Assembly (NCBI RefSeq): GCF_036373705.1
Contig: NC_089863.1
Coordinates: forward strand, 35,925,227-35,989,226
Length of the DNA: 64,000 nt
Reading direction: 5' to 3'
Origin: Amia ocellicauda
Taxonomy: Eukaryota > Chordata > Actinopteri > Amiiformes > Amiidae
Shown here: positions 11,728 through 23,927 of the stretch, piece by piece
How the letters are laid out: the number at the start of each line of letters is the position of its first letter
How positions within the stretch are numbered: the first letter of the stretch is position 1
Made by a program: the position numbers and the translations under genes
The notes under the pieces: model-generated
What the model was told of the DNA's origin: nothing
Seen by the model: the letters and a program-made list of their open reading frames with translations, nothing else
Database searches by the model: none

Positions 11728-11847
11728 GCTTGTGGCCACACCGTCCTGAATGCGCCCGATCTCGTCAGATCTCGGAAGCTAAACGGGGCAGGGCCTTGTC
11801 AGTACTTGGATGGGAGACCTCCTAGAAATACCAGGTGCTGCAAGCTT
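11728..11847 (+). rRNA. 5S rRNA copy 20, class A
   Basis: CCTTGTC form; the third block is one gene shorter. Confidence 0.8.
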
Positions 11848-12056
11848 TTTACGTCTCCTGGGTAACTTCATCGTAGCTCTTAATACTCTCTTTCTGTCTC
11901 CAGGAGATATAATTGAAGAATTGTACACGTACCCGGCTACTTTCAACACCCTTTGCTGCACTGGTATATTTCCCTCTATTTTTCTTTTTTTTTTTTGCTG
12001 GCAGTTCCGTCAATACCCGCCAGCCTTTAAGAGACATCATGCAGCCAGGCATCTCG

Positions 12057-12176
12057 GCTTGCGGCCACACCATCCTGAACGCGCCCGATCTCGTCAGATC
12101 TCGGAAGCTAAACGGGGCAGGACCTGGTCAGTACATGAAAGTGAGACCTCCTGGAATTACCTAGTGCTGCAAGCTT
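12057..12176 (+). rRNA. 5S rRNA copy 21, class B
   Basis: ATGAAAGTGAG box C and GAATTACCTAG. Confidence 0.65.
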
Positions 12177-12391
12177 TTACGTCTCCTGGGTAACTTTATC
12201 GTAGCTCTTAATACTCTCTATCTGTCTGGAGGAGATATAATTGAAATATTGTACACGTACCCAGCTACTGTCAACACCCTTTGCTGCACTGATATTTTTC
12301 CATCCATTTTTCTTTTTTTTTTTTTTTTTTTGCTGGAAGTTCCGTCAATACCCGCCAACCTTTAAGAGACATCATGCAGCCAGGCTTTTCG

Positions 12392-12511
12392 GCTTGCGGC
12401 CACACCGTCCTGAACGTGCCCGATCTCGTAAGATCTCGGAAGCTAAACGGGGCAGGACCTGGTCAGTACTTGGATGGGAGACCTCCTGGAAATACCTGGT
12501 GCTGCAAGATT
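12392..12511 (+). rRNA. 5S rRNA copy 22, class A
   Basis: CTCGTAAG in the 5' half, intact box C; 3' end GCAAGATT breaks one helix I pair. Confidence 0.75.
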
Positions 12512-12724
12512 TTACGTCTCCTGGGTAACTTTATCGTAGCTCTTAGTTCTTTCTTTCTGTCTGGAGGAGATATAATTGAAGAATTGTACACGTACCCGGC
12601 TACTTTCAACACCCTTTCCTGCACTGATATTTTTCCATCCATTTTTCTTTTTTTTTTTTTTTTTGCTGGAAATTCCGTCAATACCCGCCAGCCTTTAAGA
12701 GACATCATGCAGCCAGACATCTCG

Positions 12725-12844
12725 GCTTGCGGCCACACCGTCCTGAACGCGCCCGATCTCGTCAGATCTCGGAAGAAAAACTGGGCAGGGCCTGGTCAGT
12801 AATTGGATGGTTGACCTCCTGGAAATACCAGGTGCTGAAAGCTT
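12725..12844 (+). pseudogene. 5S copy 23, class A/C hybrid
   Basis: 5' half is class A; from box A on it is class C. The exchange point lies in the shared stretch around positions 30-50. Confidence 0.75.
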
Positions 12845-13064
12845 TTTACATCTCCTGGGTAACTTCAGCGTAGCTCTTAATACTCTCATTCAGTCTGGAG
12901 GAGATATAATTGAAGAATTGTACATGTACCCGGCTACTTTCAACACCCTGTCCTGCACTGATATTTCTCCCTCCATTTTTCTATTTATTTATTTTTTATT
13001 TTTTGCTGGAAGTTCCGTCAATACCCGCCAGCCTTTAAGAGAAATCATGCAGCCCGGCCTCTTG

Positions 13065-13184
13065 GCTTGCGGCCACACCGTCCTGAACACGCCCGATCTC
13101 GTCAGATCTCGGAAGCTAAACGGGGCAGGGCCTCGTCAGTACTTGGATGGGAGACCTCCTGGAAATACCTGGTGCTGCAAGCTT
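13065..13184 (+). rRNA. 5S rRNA copy 24, class A
   Basis: AACACGCCC and CCTCGTC form; first gene of a two-gene block repeated at 678 bp. Confidence 0.8.
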
Positions 13185-13402
13185 TTTACGTCTCCTGGGA
13201 AACTTCATCGTAGCTCTTAATACTCTCTATCTGTCTGGAGGAGATATAATTGAAGTATTGTACACGTACCCGGCTACTTTCAACAGCCTTTGCTGCACTG
13301 ATATTTTTCCCTCCATTTTCCATTTTTTTTTTTTTTTTTTTTGCTGGAAGTTCCGTCAATACCCGCCAGCCTTTAAGAGACATCATGCAGCCAGGCATCT
13401 CA

Positions 13403-13522
13403 GCTTGTGGTCACACCGTCCTGAATGCGCCCGATCTCGTCAGCTCTCGGAAGCTAAACGGGGCAGGGCCTGGTCAGTACATGGATGGGAGACCTCCTAG
13501 AAATACCAGGTGCTGCAAGCTT
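13403..13522 (+). rRNA. 5S rRNA copy 25, class A
   Basis: ACATGGATGGGAGACC box C; GTGGTCACACC near the start. Confidence 0.75.
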
Positions 13523-13742
13523 TTTACGTCTCCTGGGTAACTTCAGCGTAGCTCTTAATACTCTCATTCAGTCTGGAGGAGATATAATTGAAGAATTGTA
13601 CATGTACCCGGCTACTTTCAACACCCTGTCCTGCACTGATATTTCTCCCTCCATTTTTCTATTTATTTATTTTTTATTTTTTGCTGGAAGTTCCGTCAAT
13701 ACCCGCCAGCCTTTAAGAGACATCATGCAGCCCGGCCTCTTG

Positions 13743-13862
13743 GCTTGCGGCCACACCGTCCTGAACACGCCCGATCTCGTCAGATCTCGGAAGCTAAACG
13801 GGGCAGGGCCTCGTCAGTACTTGGATGGGAGACCTCCTGGAAATACCTGGTGCTGCAAGGTT
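13743..13862 (+). rRNA. 5S rRNA copy 26, class A
   Basis: Repeat of copy 24; 3' end GCAAGG. Confidence 0.75.
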
Positions 13863-14080
13863 TTTACGTCTCCTGGGAAACTTCATCGTAGCTCTTAATA
13901 CTCTCTATCTGTCTGGAGGAGATATAATTGAAGTATTGTACACGTACCCGGCTACTTTCAACAGCCTTTGCTGCACTGATATTTTTCCCTCCATTTTCCA
14001 TTTTTTTTTTTTTTTTTTTTGCTGGAAGTTCCGTCAATACCCGCCAGCCTTTAAGAGACATCATGCAGCCAGGCATCTCA

Positions 14081-14200
14081 GCTTGTGGCCACACCGTCCT
14101 GAATGCGCCCGATCTCGTCAGATCTCGGAAGCTAAACGGGGCAGGGCCTGGTCAGTACATGGATGGGAGACCTCCTAGAAATACCAGGTGCTGCAAGCTT
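14081..14200 (+). rRNA. 5S rRNA copy 27, class A
   Basis: Repeat of copy 25 without its private changes. Confidence 0.8.
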
Positions 14201-14417
14201 TTTACGTCTCCTGGGTAACTTCATCGTAGCTCTTAATACTCTCTTTCTGTCTCCAGGAGATATAATTGAAGAATTGTACACGTACCCGGCTACTTTCAAC
14301 ACCCTTTCCTGCACTGACATTTTTCCCTAAATTTTTGTATTTTTTTTTTTTTTTTTTGCTGGAAATTCCGTCAATACCCGCAAGCCTTTAAGAGACATCA
14401 TGCAGCCAGGCATCTCG

Positions 14418-14537
14418 GCTTGCGGCCACACCATCTTGAACGTGCCCGATCTCGTCAGATCTCAGAAGCTAAAGGGGGCAGGACCTGGTCAGTACATGAA
14501 TGTGAGACCTCCTGGAAATACCTGGTGCTGCAAGCTT
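14418..14537 (+). rRNA. 5S rRNA copy 28, class B
   Basis: CTCAGAAGCTAAAGGGGGC in box A; first gene of the seven-gene block repeated at copy 35. Confidence 0.65.
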
Positions 14538-14745
14538 TTACGTCTCCTGGGTAACTTCATCGTAGCTCTTAATACTCTCTTTCTGTCTGGAGGAGATATA
14601 ATTGAAGTATTGTACACGTACCCGGCTACTTTCAACACCCTTTCCTGCACTGATATTTTTCCCTCTATTTTTTTTTTTTTTTTTTGCTGGAAGTTCCGTC
14701 AATACCCGCCAACCTTTAAGAGACATCATGCAGCCAGGCCTTTCG

Positions 14746-14865
14746 GCTTGTGGCCACACCGTCCTGAATGCGCCCGATCTCGTCAGATCTCGGAAGCTAA
14801 ACGGGGCAGGGCCTGGTCAGTACTTGGATGGGAGACCTCCTAGAAATACCAGGTGCTGCAAGCTT
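14746..14865 (+). rRNA. 5S rRNA copy 29, class A
   Basis: Box C intact; twin of copy 36. Confidence 0.85.
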
Positions 14866-15074
14866 TTTACATCTCCTGGGTAACTTCATCGTAGCTCTTA
14901 ATACTCTCTTTCTGTCTCCAGGAGATATAATTGAAGAATTGTACACGTACCCGGCTACTTTCAACACCCTTTGCTGCACTGGTATATTTCCCTCTATTTT
15001 TCTTTTTTTTTTTTCCTGGCAGTTCCGTCAATACCCGCCAGCCTTTAAGAGACATCATGCAGCCAGGCATCTTG

Positions 15075-15194
15075 GCTTGCGGCCACAACATCCTGAACGC
15101 GCCCGATCTCGTCAGATCTCGGAAGCTAAACGGGGCAGGACCTGGTCGGTACATGAATGTGAGACCTCCTGGAAATACCTAGTGCTGCAAGCTT
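15075..15194 (+). rRNA. 5S rRNA copy 30, class B
   Basis: CCACAACATCC near the start; GTCGGTAC in loop E. Confidence 0.65.
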
Positions 15195-15417
15195 TTACGT
15201 CTCCTGGGTAACTTTATCGTAGCTCTTAATACTCTCTCTCTGTCTGGAGGAGATATAATTGAAGTATTGTACACGTATCCAGCTACTGTCAACACCCTTT
15301 GCTGCACTGATATTTTTCCATCCATTTTTCTTTTTTGTTTTTATATATTTTTTTTTTGCTGGAAGTTCCGTCAATACCTGCCAACCTTTAAGAGACATCA
15401 TGCAGCCAGGCCTTTCG

Positions 15418-15553
15418 GCTTGTGGCCACACCGTCCTGTGGCCACACCGTCCTGAATGCGCCCGATCTCGTCAGATCTCGGAAGCTAAACGGGGCAGGGC
15501 ATGGTCAGTACTTGGATGTGAGACCTCCTTGAAATACCAGGTGCTGCAAGCTT
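15418..15553 (+). pseudogene. 5S copy 31, 16-bp internal duplication
   Basis: TGTGGCCACACCGTCC occurs twice in a row, giving 136 bp and disrupting helix I/II. Same event as in copies 38, 46 and 75. Confidence 0.85.
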
Positions 15554-15761
15554 TTTACGTCTCCTGGGTAACTTCATCGTAGCTCTTAATACTCTCTTTC
15601 TGTCTCCAGGAGATATAATTGAAGAATTGTACACGTACCCGGCTACTTTCAACACCCTTTGCTGCACTGGTATATTTCCCTCTATTTTTCTTTTTTTTTT
15701 TGCTGGCAGTTCCGTCAATACCCGCCAGCCTTTAAGAGACATCATGCAGCCAGGCATCTCG

Positions 15762-15881
15762 GCTTGCGGCCACACCATCCTGAACGCGCCCGATCTCGTC
15801 AGATCTCGGAAGCTAAACGGGGCAGGACCTGGTCAGTACATGAATGTGAGACCTCCTGGAAATACCTGGTGCTGCAAGCTT
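15762..15881 (+). rRNA. 5S rRNA copy 32, class B
   Basis: ATGAATGTGAG box C; twin of copies 39 and 47. Confidence 0.7.
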
Positions 15882-16090
15882 TTACGTCTCCTGGGTAACT
15901 TTATCGTAGCTCTTAATACTCTCTATCTGTCTGGAGGAGATATAATTGAAGTATTGTACACGTACCCAGCTACTGTCAACACCCTTTGCTGCACTGATAT
16001 TTTTCGATCCATTTTTCTTTTTTTTTTTTTGCTGGAAGTTCCGTCAATACCCGCCAACCTTTAAGAGACATCATGCAGCCAGGCCTCTCG

Positions 16091-16210
16091 GCTTGCGGCC
16101 ACACCGTCCTGAACGTGCCTGATCTTGTAAGATCTCGTAAGCTAAACGGGGCAGGACTTGGTCAGTACTTGGATGGGAGACCTCCTGGAAATACCTGGTG
16201 CTGCAAGCTT
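16091..16210 (+). rRNA. 5S rRNA copy 33, class A
   Basis: GATCTTGTAAGATCTCGTAAG in the middle; box C intact. Confidence 0.75.
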
Positions 16211-16427
16211 TTACGTCTCCTGGGTAACTTTATCGTAGCTCTTAATACTCTCTATCTGTCTGGAGGAGATATAATTGAAGAATTGTACACGTACCCAGCT
16301 ACTGTCAACACCCTTTGCTGCACTGATATTTTTCCATCCATTTTTCTTTTTTTTTTTTTTTTTTTTTGCTGGAAATTCCGTCAGTACCCTCCAGCCTTTA
16401 AGAGACATCATGCAGCCAGGCCTCTTG

Positions 16428-16547
16428 GCTTGAGACCACACCGTCCTGAAGACGCAAGATCTCGTCAGATCTCGGAAGAAAAACTGGGCAGGGCCTGGTC
16501 AGTAATTGGATGGGTGACCTCCTGGAAATACCAGGTGCTGAAAGCTT
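16428..16547 (+). pseudogene. 5S copy 34, class C
   Basis: Closes the seven-gene block. Confidence 0.7.
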
Positions 16548-16764
16548 TTTACATCTCCTGGGTAACTTCAGCGTAGCTCTTAATACTCTCATTCAGTCTG
16601 GAGGAGATATAATTGAAGAATTGTACACGTACCCGGCTACTTTCAACACCCTTTCCTGCACTGACATTTTTCCCTAAATTTTTGTATTTTTTTTTTTTTT
16701 TTTTGCTGGAAATTCCGTCAATACCCGCAAGCCTTTAAGAGACATCATGCAGCCAGGCATCTCG

Positions 16765-16884
16765 GCTTGCGGCCACACCATCTTGAACGCGCCCGATCTC
16801 GTCAGATCTCAGAAGCTAAAGGGGGCAGGACCTGGTCAGTACATGAATGTGAGACCTCCTGGAAATACCTGGTGCTGCAAGCTT
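16765..16884 (+). rRNA. 5S rRNA copy 35, class B
   Basis: Opens the second seven-gene block, 2,347 bp after copy 28. Confidence 0.65.
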
Positions 16885-17091
16885 TTACGTCTCCTGGGTA
16901 ACTTCATCGTAGCTCTTAATACTCTCTTTCTGTCTGGAGGAGATATAATTGAAGTATTGTACACGTACCCGGCTACTTTCAACACCCTTTCCTGCACTGA
17001 TATTTTTCCCTCTATTTTTTTTTTTTTTTTTGCTGGAAGTTCCGTCAATACCCGCCAACCTTTAAGAGACATCATGCAGCCAGGCCTTTCG

Positions 17092-17211
17092 GCTTGTGGC
17101 CACACCGTCCTGAATGCGCCCGATCTCGTCAGATCTCGGAAGCTAAACGGGGCAGGGCCTGGTCAGTACTTGGATGGGAGACCTCCTAGAAATACCAGGT
17201 GCTGCAAGCTT
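17092..17211 (+). rRNA. 5S rRNA copy 36, class A
   Basis: Twin of copy 29. Confidence 0.85.
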
Positions 17212-17420
17212 TTTACATCTCCTGGGTAACTTCATCGTAGCTCTTAATACTCTCTTTCTGTCTCCAGGAGATATAATTGAAGAATTGTACACGTACCCGG
17301 CTACTTTCAACACCCTTTGCTGCACTGGTATATTTCCCTCTATTTTTCTTTTTTTTTTTTCCTGGCAGTTCCGTCAATACCCGCCAGCCTTTAAGAGACA
17401 TCATGCAGCCAGGCATCTTG

Positions 17421-17540
17421 GCTTGCGGCCACAACATCCTGAACGCGCCCGATCTCGTCAGATCTCGGAAGCTAAACGGGGCAGGACCTGGTCAGTACAT
17501 GAATGTGAGACCTCCTGGAAATACCTAGTGCTGCAAGCTT
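17421..17540 (+). rRNA. 5S rRNA copy 37, class B
   Basis: Twin of copy 30, but GTCAGTAC in loop E. Confidence 0.65.
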
Positions 17541-17763
17541 TTACGTCTCCTGGGTAACTTTATCGTAGCTCTTAATACTCTCTCTCTGTCTGGAGGAGAT
17601 ATAATTGAAGTATTGTACACGTATCCAGCTACTGTCAACACCCTTTGCTGCACTGATATTTTTCCATCCATTTTTCTTTTTTGTTTTTATATATTTTTTT
17701 TTTGCTGGAAGTTCCGTCAATACCTGCCAACCTTTAAGAGACATCATGCAGCCAGGCCTTTCG

Positions 17764-17899
17764 GCTTGTGGCCACACCGTCCTGTGGCCACACCGTCCTG
17801 AATGCGCCCGATCTCGTCAGATCTCGGAAGCTAAACGGGGCAGGGCATGGTCAGTACTTGGATGTGAGACCTCCTTGAAATACCAGGTGCTGCAAGCTT
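17764..17899 (+). pseudogene. 5S copy 38, 16-bp internal duplication
   Basis: Twin of copy 31 including the duplication. Confidence 0.85.
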
Positions 17900-18107
17900 T
17901 TTACGTCTCCTGGGTAACTTCATCGTAGCTCTTAATACTCTCTTTCTGTCTCCAGGAGATATAATTGAAGAATTGTACACGTACCCGGCTACTTTCAACA
18001 CCCTTTGCTGCACTGGTATATTTCCCTCTATTTTTCTTTTTTTTTTTGCTGGCAGTTCCGTCAATACCCGCCAGCCTTTAAGAGACATCATGCAGCCAGG
18101 CATCTCG

Positions 18108-18227
18108 GCTTGCGGCCACACCATCCTGAACGCGCCCGATCTCGTCAGATCTCGGAAGCTAAACGGGGCAGGACCTGGTCAGTACATGAATGTGAGACCT
18201 CCTGGAAATACCTGGTGCTGCAAGCTT
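18108..18227 (+). rRNA. 5S rRNA copy 39, class B
   Basis: Twin of copy 32. Confidence 0.7.
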
Positions 18228-18436
18228 TTACGTCTCCTGGGTAACTTTATCGTAGCTCTTAATACTCTCTATCTGTCTGGAGGAGATATAATTGAAGTAT
18301 TGTACACGTACCCAGCTACTGTCAACACCCTTTGCTGCACTGATATTTTTCCATCCATTTTTCTTTTTTTTTTTTTGCTGGAAGTTCCGTCAATACCCGC
18401 CAACCTTTAAGAGACATCATGCAGCCAGGCCTCTCG

Positions 18437-18556
18437 GCTTGCGGCCACACCGTCCTGAACGTGCCTGATCTTGTAAGATCTCGTAAGCTAAACGGGGCAG
18501 GACTTGGTCAGTACTTGGATGGGAGACCTCCTGGAAATACCTGGTGCTGCAAGCTT
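18437..18556 (+). rRNA. 5S rRNA copy 40, class A
   Basis: Twin of copy 33. Confidence 0.75.
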
Positions 18557-18773
18557 TTACGTCTCCTGGGTAACTTTATCGTAGCTCTTAATACTCTCTA
18601 TCTGTCTGGAGGAGATATAATTGAAGAATTGTACACGTACCCAGCTACTGTCAACACCCTTTGCTGCACTGATATTTTTCCATCCATTTTTCTTTTTTTT
18701 TTTTTTTTTTTTTGCTGGAAATTCCGTCAGTACCCTCCAGCCTTTAAGAGACATCATGCAGCCAGGCCTCTTG

Positions 18774-18893
18774 GCTTGAGACCACACCGTCCTGAAGACG
18801 CAAGATCTCGTCAGATCTCGGAAGAAAAACTGGGCAGGGCCTGGTCAGTAATTGGATGGGTGACCTCCTGGAAATACCAGGTGCTGAAAGCTT
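18774..18893 (+). pseudogene. 5S copy 41, class C
   Basis: Twin of copy 34. Confidence 0.7.
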
Positions 18894-19110
18894 TTTACAT
18901 CTCCTGGGTAACTTCAGCGTAGCTCTTAATACTCTCATTCAGTCTGGAGGAGATATAATTGAAGAATTGTACACGTACCCGGCTACTTTCAACACCCTTT
19001 CCTGCACTGACATTTTTCCCTAAATTTTTGTATTTTTTTTTTTTTTTTTTGCTGGAAATTCCGTCAATACCCGCAAGCCTTTAAGAGACATCATGCAGCC
19101 AGGCATCTCG

Positions 19111-19230
19111 GCTTGCGGCCACACCATCTTGAACGCGCCCGATCTCGTCAGATCTCAGAAGCTAAAGGGGGCAGGACCTGGTCAGTACATGAATGTGAGA
19201 CCTCCTGGAAATACCTGGTGCTGCAAGCTT
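19111..19230 (+). rRNA. 5S rRNA copy 42, class B
   Basis: Third block start; the block then departs from the pattern of copies 29 and 36. Confidence 0.65.
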
Positions 19231-19438
19231 TTACGTCTCCTGGGTAACTTTATCGTAGCTCTTAATACCCTCTTTCTGTCTGGAGGAGATATAATTGAAG
19301 TATTGTACACGTACCCGGCTACTTTCAACACCCTTTGCTGCACTGGTATTTTTCCCTCTATTTTTCTTTTTTTTTTTTGCTGGCAGTTCCGTCAATACCC
19401 GCCAGCCTTTAAGAGACATCATGCAGCCAGGCATCTCG

Positions 19439-19558
19439 GCTTGCGGCCACACCATCCTGAACGCGCCCTATCTCGTCAGATCTCGGAAGCTAAACGGGGC
19501 AGGGCCTGGTCAGTACTTGGATGGGAGACCTCCTAGAAATACCAGGTGCTGCAAGCTT
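19439..19558 (+). rRNA. 5S rRNA copy 43, class A
   Basis: GCGCCCTATCTCG in loop A/helix III; box C intact. Confidence 0.8.
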
Positions 19559-19778
19559 TTCACGTCTCCTGGGTAACTTCATCGTAGCTCTTAATACTCT
19601 CTTTCTGTCTCCAGGAGATATAATTGAAGAATTGTACACGTACCCGGCTACTTTCAACACCCTTTCCTGCACTGATATTTTTCCCTCCATTTTTCTATTT
19701 TTTTTTTTTTTTTTTTTTGCTGGAAGTTCCGTCAATACCCGCCAACCTTTAAGAGACATCATGCAGCCAGGCCTTTTG

Positions 19779-19898
19779 GCTTGTGGCCACACCGTCCTGA
19801 ATGCGCCCGATCTCGTCAGATCTCGGAAGCTAAACGGGGCAGGGCCTGGTCAGTACTTGGATGGGAGACCTCCTAGAAATACCAGGTGCTGCAAGCTT
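19779..19898 (+). rRNA. 5S rRNA copy 44, class A
   Basis: Close to consensus with GCTTGTGG start. Confidence 0.85.
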
Positions 19899-20107
19899 TT
19901 TACGTCTCCTGGGTAACTTCATCGTAGCTCTTAATACTCTCTTTCTGTCTCCAGGAGATATAATTGAAGAATTGTACACGTACCCGGCTACTTTCAACAC
20001 CCTTTGCTGCACTGGTATATTTCCCTCTATTTTTCTTTTTTTTTTTTGCTGGCAGTTCCGTCAGTACCCGCCAGCCTTTAAGAGACATCATGCAGCCAGG
20101 CATCTTG

Positions 20108-20227
20108 GCTTGCGGCCACAACATCCTGAACGCGCCCGATCTCGTCAGATCTCGGAAGCTAAACGGGGCAGGACCTGGTCAGTACATGAATGTGAGACCT
20201 CCTGGAAATACCTAGTGCTGCAAGCTT
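20108..20227 (+). rRNA. 5S rRNA copy 45, class B
   Basis: Third member of the copy 30/37 set. Confidence 0.65.
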
Positions 20228-20450
20228 TTACGTCTCCTGGGTAACTTTATCGTAGCTCTTAATACTCTCTCTCTGTCTGGAGGAGATATAATTGAAGTAT
20301 TGTACACGTATCCAGCTACTGTCAACACCCTTTGCTGCACTGATATTTTTCCATCCATTTTTCTTTTTTGTTTTTATATATTTTTTTTTTGCTGGAAGTT
20401 CCGTCAATACCTGCCAACCTTTAAGAGACATCATGCAGCCAGGCCTTTCG

Positions 20451-20586
20451 GCTTGTGGCCACACCGTCCTGTGGCCACACCGTCCTGAATGCGCCCGATC
20501 TCGTCAGATCTCGGAAGCTAAACGGGGCAGGGCATGGTCAGTACTTGGATGGGAGACCTCCTTGAAATACCAGGTGCTGCAAGCTT
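20451..20586 (+). pseudogene. 5S copy 46, 16-bp internal duplication
   Basis: Same duplication as copy 31; box C intact here. Confidence 0.85.
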
Positions 20587-20794
20587 TTTACGTCTCCTGG
20601 GTAACTTCATCGTAGCTCTTAATACTCTCTTTCTGTCTCCAGGAGATATAATTGAAGAATTGTACACGTACCCGGCTACTTTCAACACCCTTTGCTGCAC
20701 TGGTATATTTCCCTCTATTTTTCTTTTTTTTTTTGCTGGCAGTTCCGTCAATACCCGCCAGCCTTTAAGAGACATCATGCAGCCAGGCATCTCG

Positions 20795-20914
20795 GCTTGC
20801 GGCCACACCATCCTGAACGCGCCCGATCTCGTCAGATCTCGGAAGCTAAACGGGGCAGGACCTGGTCAGTACATGAATGTGAGACCTCCTGGAAATACCT
20901 GGTGCTGCAAGCTT
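20795..20914 (+). rRNA. 5S rRNA copy 47, class B
   Basis: Third member of the copy 32/39 set. Confidence 0.7.
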
Positions 20915-21123
20915 TTACGTCTCCTGGGTAACTTTATCGTAGCTCTTAATACTCTCTATCTGTCTGGAGGAGATATAATTGAAGTATTGTACACGTACCC
21001 AGCTACTGTCAACACCCTTTGCTGCACTGATATTTTTCCATCCATTTTTCTTTTTTTTTTTTTGCTGGAAGTTCCGTCAATACCCGCCAACCTTTAAGAG
21101 ACATCATGCAGCCAGGCCTCTCG

Positions 21124-21243
21124 GCTTGCGGCCACACCGTCCTGAACGTGCCTGATCTTGTAAGATCTCGGAAGCTAAACGGGGCAGGACCTGGTCAGTA
21201 CTTGGATGGGAGACCTCCTGGAAATACCTGGTGCTGCAAGCTT
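21124..21243 (+). rRNA. 5S rRNA copy 48, class A
   Basis: GTGCCTGATCTTGTAAG form; box C intact. Confidence 0.75.
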
Positions 21244-21460
21244 TTACGTCTCCTGGGTAACTTTATCGTAGCTCTTAATACTCTCTATCTGTCTGGAGGA
21301 GATATAATTGAAGAATTGTACACGTACCCAGCTACTGTCAACACCCTTTGCTGCACTGATATTTTTCCATCCATTTTTCTTTTTTTTTTTTTTTTTTTTT
21401 GCTGGAAATTCCGTCAGTACCCGCCAGCCTTTAAGAGACATCATGCAGCCAGACATCTCG

Positions 21461-21580
21461 GCTTGCGGCCACACCGTCCTGAACGCGCCCGATCTCGTCA
21501 GATCTCGGAAGCTAAACGGGGCAGGACCTGGTCAGTACTTGAATGTGAGACCTCCTGGAAATACCTGGTGCTGCAAGCTT
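21461..21580 (+). rRNA. 5S rRNA copy 49, class B
   Basis: TTGAATGTGAG box C; partner of copy 64 at 5,025 bp. Confidence 0.7.
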
Positions 21581-21794
21581 TTACGTCGCCTGGGTAACTT
21601 TATCGTAGCTCTTAATACTCTCTATCTGTCTGGAGGAGATATAATTGAAGAATTGTACACGTACCCGGCTACCTTCAACACGCTTTGCTGCACTGATATT
21701 TTTCCCTCCATTTTTCTTTTTTCTTTTGTTTTTTGCTGGAAGTTCCATCAATACCCTCCAGCCTTTAAGAGACATCATGCAGCCAGGCCTCTTG

Positions 21795-21914
21795 GCTTGA
21801 GACCACACCGTCCTGAAGACGCAAGATCTCGTCAGATCTCGGAAGAAAAACTGGGCAGGGCCTGGTCAGTAATTGGATGGGTGACCTCCTGGAAATACCA
21901 GGTGCTGAAAGCTT
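21795..21914 (+). pseudogene. 5S copy 50, class C
   Basis: Partner of copy 65 at 5,025 bp. Confidence 0.7.
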
Positions 21915-22134
21915 TTTACATCTCCTGGGTAACTTCAGCGTAGCTCTTAATACTCTCATTCAGTCTGGAGGAGATATAATTGAAGAATTGTACATGTACC
22001 CGGCTACTTTCAACACCCTGTCCTGCACTGATATTTTTCCCTCCATTTTTCTATTTATTTATTTTTTATTCTTTGCTGGAAGTTCCGTCAATACCCGCCA
22101 GCCTTTAAGAGACATCATGCAGCCCGGCCTCTTG

Positions 22135-22254
22135 GCTTGCGGCCACACCGTCCTGAACACGCCTGATCTCGTCAGATCTCAGAAGCTAAACGGGGCAGGA
22201 CCTGGTCAGTACATGAATGTGAGACCTCCTGGAAATACCTGGTGCTGCAAGCTT
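22135..22254 (+). rRNA. 5S rRNA copy 51, class B
   Basis: 5' half of the AACACGCC type joined to a class B 3' half; partner of copy 66. Confidence 0.65.
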
Positions 22255-22463
22255 TTACGTCTCCTGGGTAACTTTATCGTAGCTCTTAATACTCTCTATC
22301 TGTCTGGAGGAGATATAATTGAAGTATTGTACACGTACCCAGCTACTGTCAACACCCTTTGCTGCACTGATATTTTTCCATCCATTTTTCTTTTTTTTTT
22401 TTTGCTGGAAGTTCCGTCAATACCCGCCAACCTTTAAGAGACATCATGCAGCCAGGCCTCTCG

Positions 22464-22583
22464 GCTTGCGGCCACACCGTCCTGAACGTGCCTGATCTTG
22501 TAAGATCTCGGAAGCTAAACGGGGCAGGACCTGGTCAGTACTTGGATGGGAGACCTCCTGGAAATACCTGGTGCTGCAAGCTT
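22464..22583 (+). rRNA. 5S rRNA copy 52, class A
   Basis: CTTGTAAG form; twin of copy 53. Confidence 0.75.
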
Positions 22584-22792
22584 TTACGTCTCCTGGGTAA
22601 CTTTATCGTAGCTCTTAATACTCTCTATCTGTCTGGAGGAGATATAATTGAAGTATTGTACACGTACCCAGCTACTGTCAACACCCTTTGCTGCACTGAT
22701 ATTTTTCCATCCATTTTTCTTTTTTTTTTTTTGCTGGAAGTTCCGTCAATACCCGCCAACCTTTAAGAGACATCATGCAGCCAGGCCTCTCG

Positions 22793-22912
22793 GCTTGCGG
22801 CCACACCGTCCTGAACGTGCCTGATCTTGTAAGATCTCGGAAGCTAAACGGGGCAGGGCCTGGTCAGTACTTGGATGGGAGACCTCCTGGAAATACCTGG
22901 TGCTGCAAGCTT
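22793..22912 (+). rRNA. 5S rRNA copy 53, class A
   Basis: Single-unit duplicate of copy 52, 329 bp on. Confidence 0.75.
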
Positions 22913-23130
22913 TTTACGTCTCCTGGGAAACTTCATCGTAGCTCTTAATACTCTCTATCTGTCTGGAGGAGATATAATTGAAGTATTGTACTCGTACCCG
23001 GCTACTTTCAACAGCCTTTGCTGCACTGATATATTTCCCTCCATTTCCATTTTTTTTTTTTTTTTTTTTTGCTGGAAGTTCCGTCAATAACCGCCAGCCT
23101 TAAAGAGACATCATGCAGCCAGGCATCTCG

Positions 23131-23250
23131 GCTTGCGGCCACACCATCCTGAACGCGCCCGATCTCGTGAGATCTCGGAAGCTAAACGGGGCAGGACCTG
23201 GTCAGTACATGAATGTGAGACCTCCTGGAAATACCTAGTGCTGCAAGCTT
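23131..23250 (+). rRNA. 5S rRNA copy 54, class B
   Basis: CTCGTGAG form; opens the block repeated 4,691 bp on at copy 68. Confidence 0.65.
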
Positions 23251-23473
23251 TTACGTCTCCTGGGTAACTTTATCGTAGCTCTTAATACTCTCTCTCTGTC
23301 TGGAGGAGATATAATTGAAGTATTGTACACGTATCCAGCTACTGTCAACACCCTTTGCTGCACTGATATTTTTCCATCCATTTTTCTTTTTTCTTTTTTT
23401 ATATTTTTTTTTTGCTGGAAGTTCCGTCAATACCCGCCAACCTTTAAGAGACATCATGCAGCCAGGCATCTCG

Positions 23474-23593
23474 GCTTGCGGCCACACCATCCTGAACTCG
23501 CCCGATCTCGTCAGATCTTGGAAGCTAAACGGGGCAGGACCTGGTCAGTACCTGAATGTGAGACCTCCTGGAAATACCTGGTGCTGCAAGCTT
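23474..23593 (+). rRNA. 5S rRNA copy 55, class B
   Basis: AACTCGCCC and GATCTTGG form; CTGAATGTGAG box C. Confidence 0.65.
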
Positions 23594-23807
23594 TTACGTC
23601 TCCTGGGTAACTTTATCGTAGCTCTTAATACTCTCTATCTGTCTGGAGGAGATATAATTGAAGTATTGTACACGTACCCAGCTACTGTAAACACCCTTTG
23701 CTGCACTGATATTTTTCCATCCATTTTTCTTTTTTTTTTTTTTTTTTGCTGGAAGTTCCGTCAATACCCGCCAACCTTTAAGAGACATCATGCAGCCAGG
23801 CCTCTTG

Positions 23808-23927
23808 GATTGCGGCCACACTGTCCTGAATGCGCCCGATCTCGTCAGATCTCGGAAGCTAAACGGGGCAGGACCTGGTCAGTACTTGAATGTGAGACCT
23901 CCTGGAAATACCTGGTGCTGCAAGCTT
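23808..23927 (+). rRNA. 5S rRNA copy 56, class B
   Basis: GATTGCGG start, like copy 4. Confidence 0.65.
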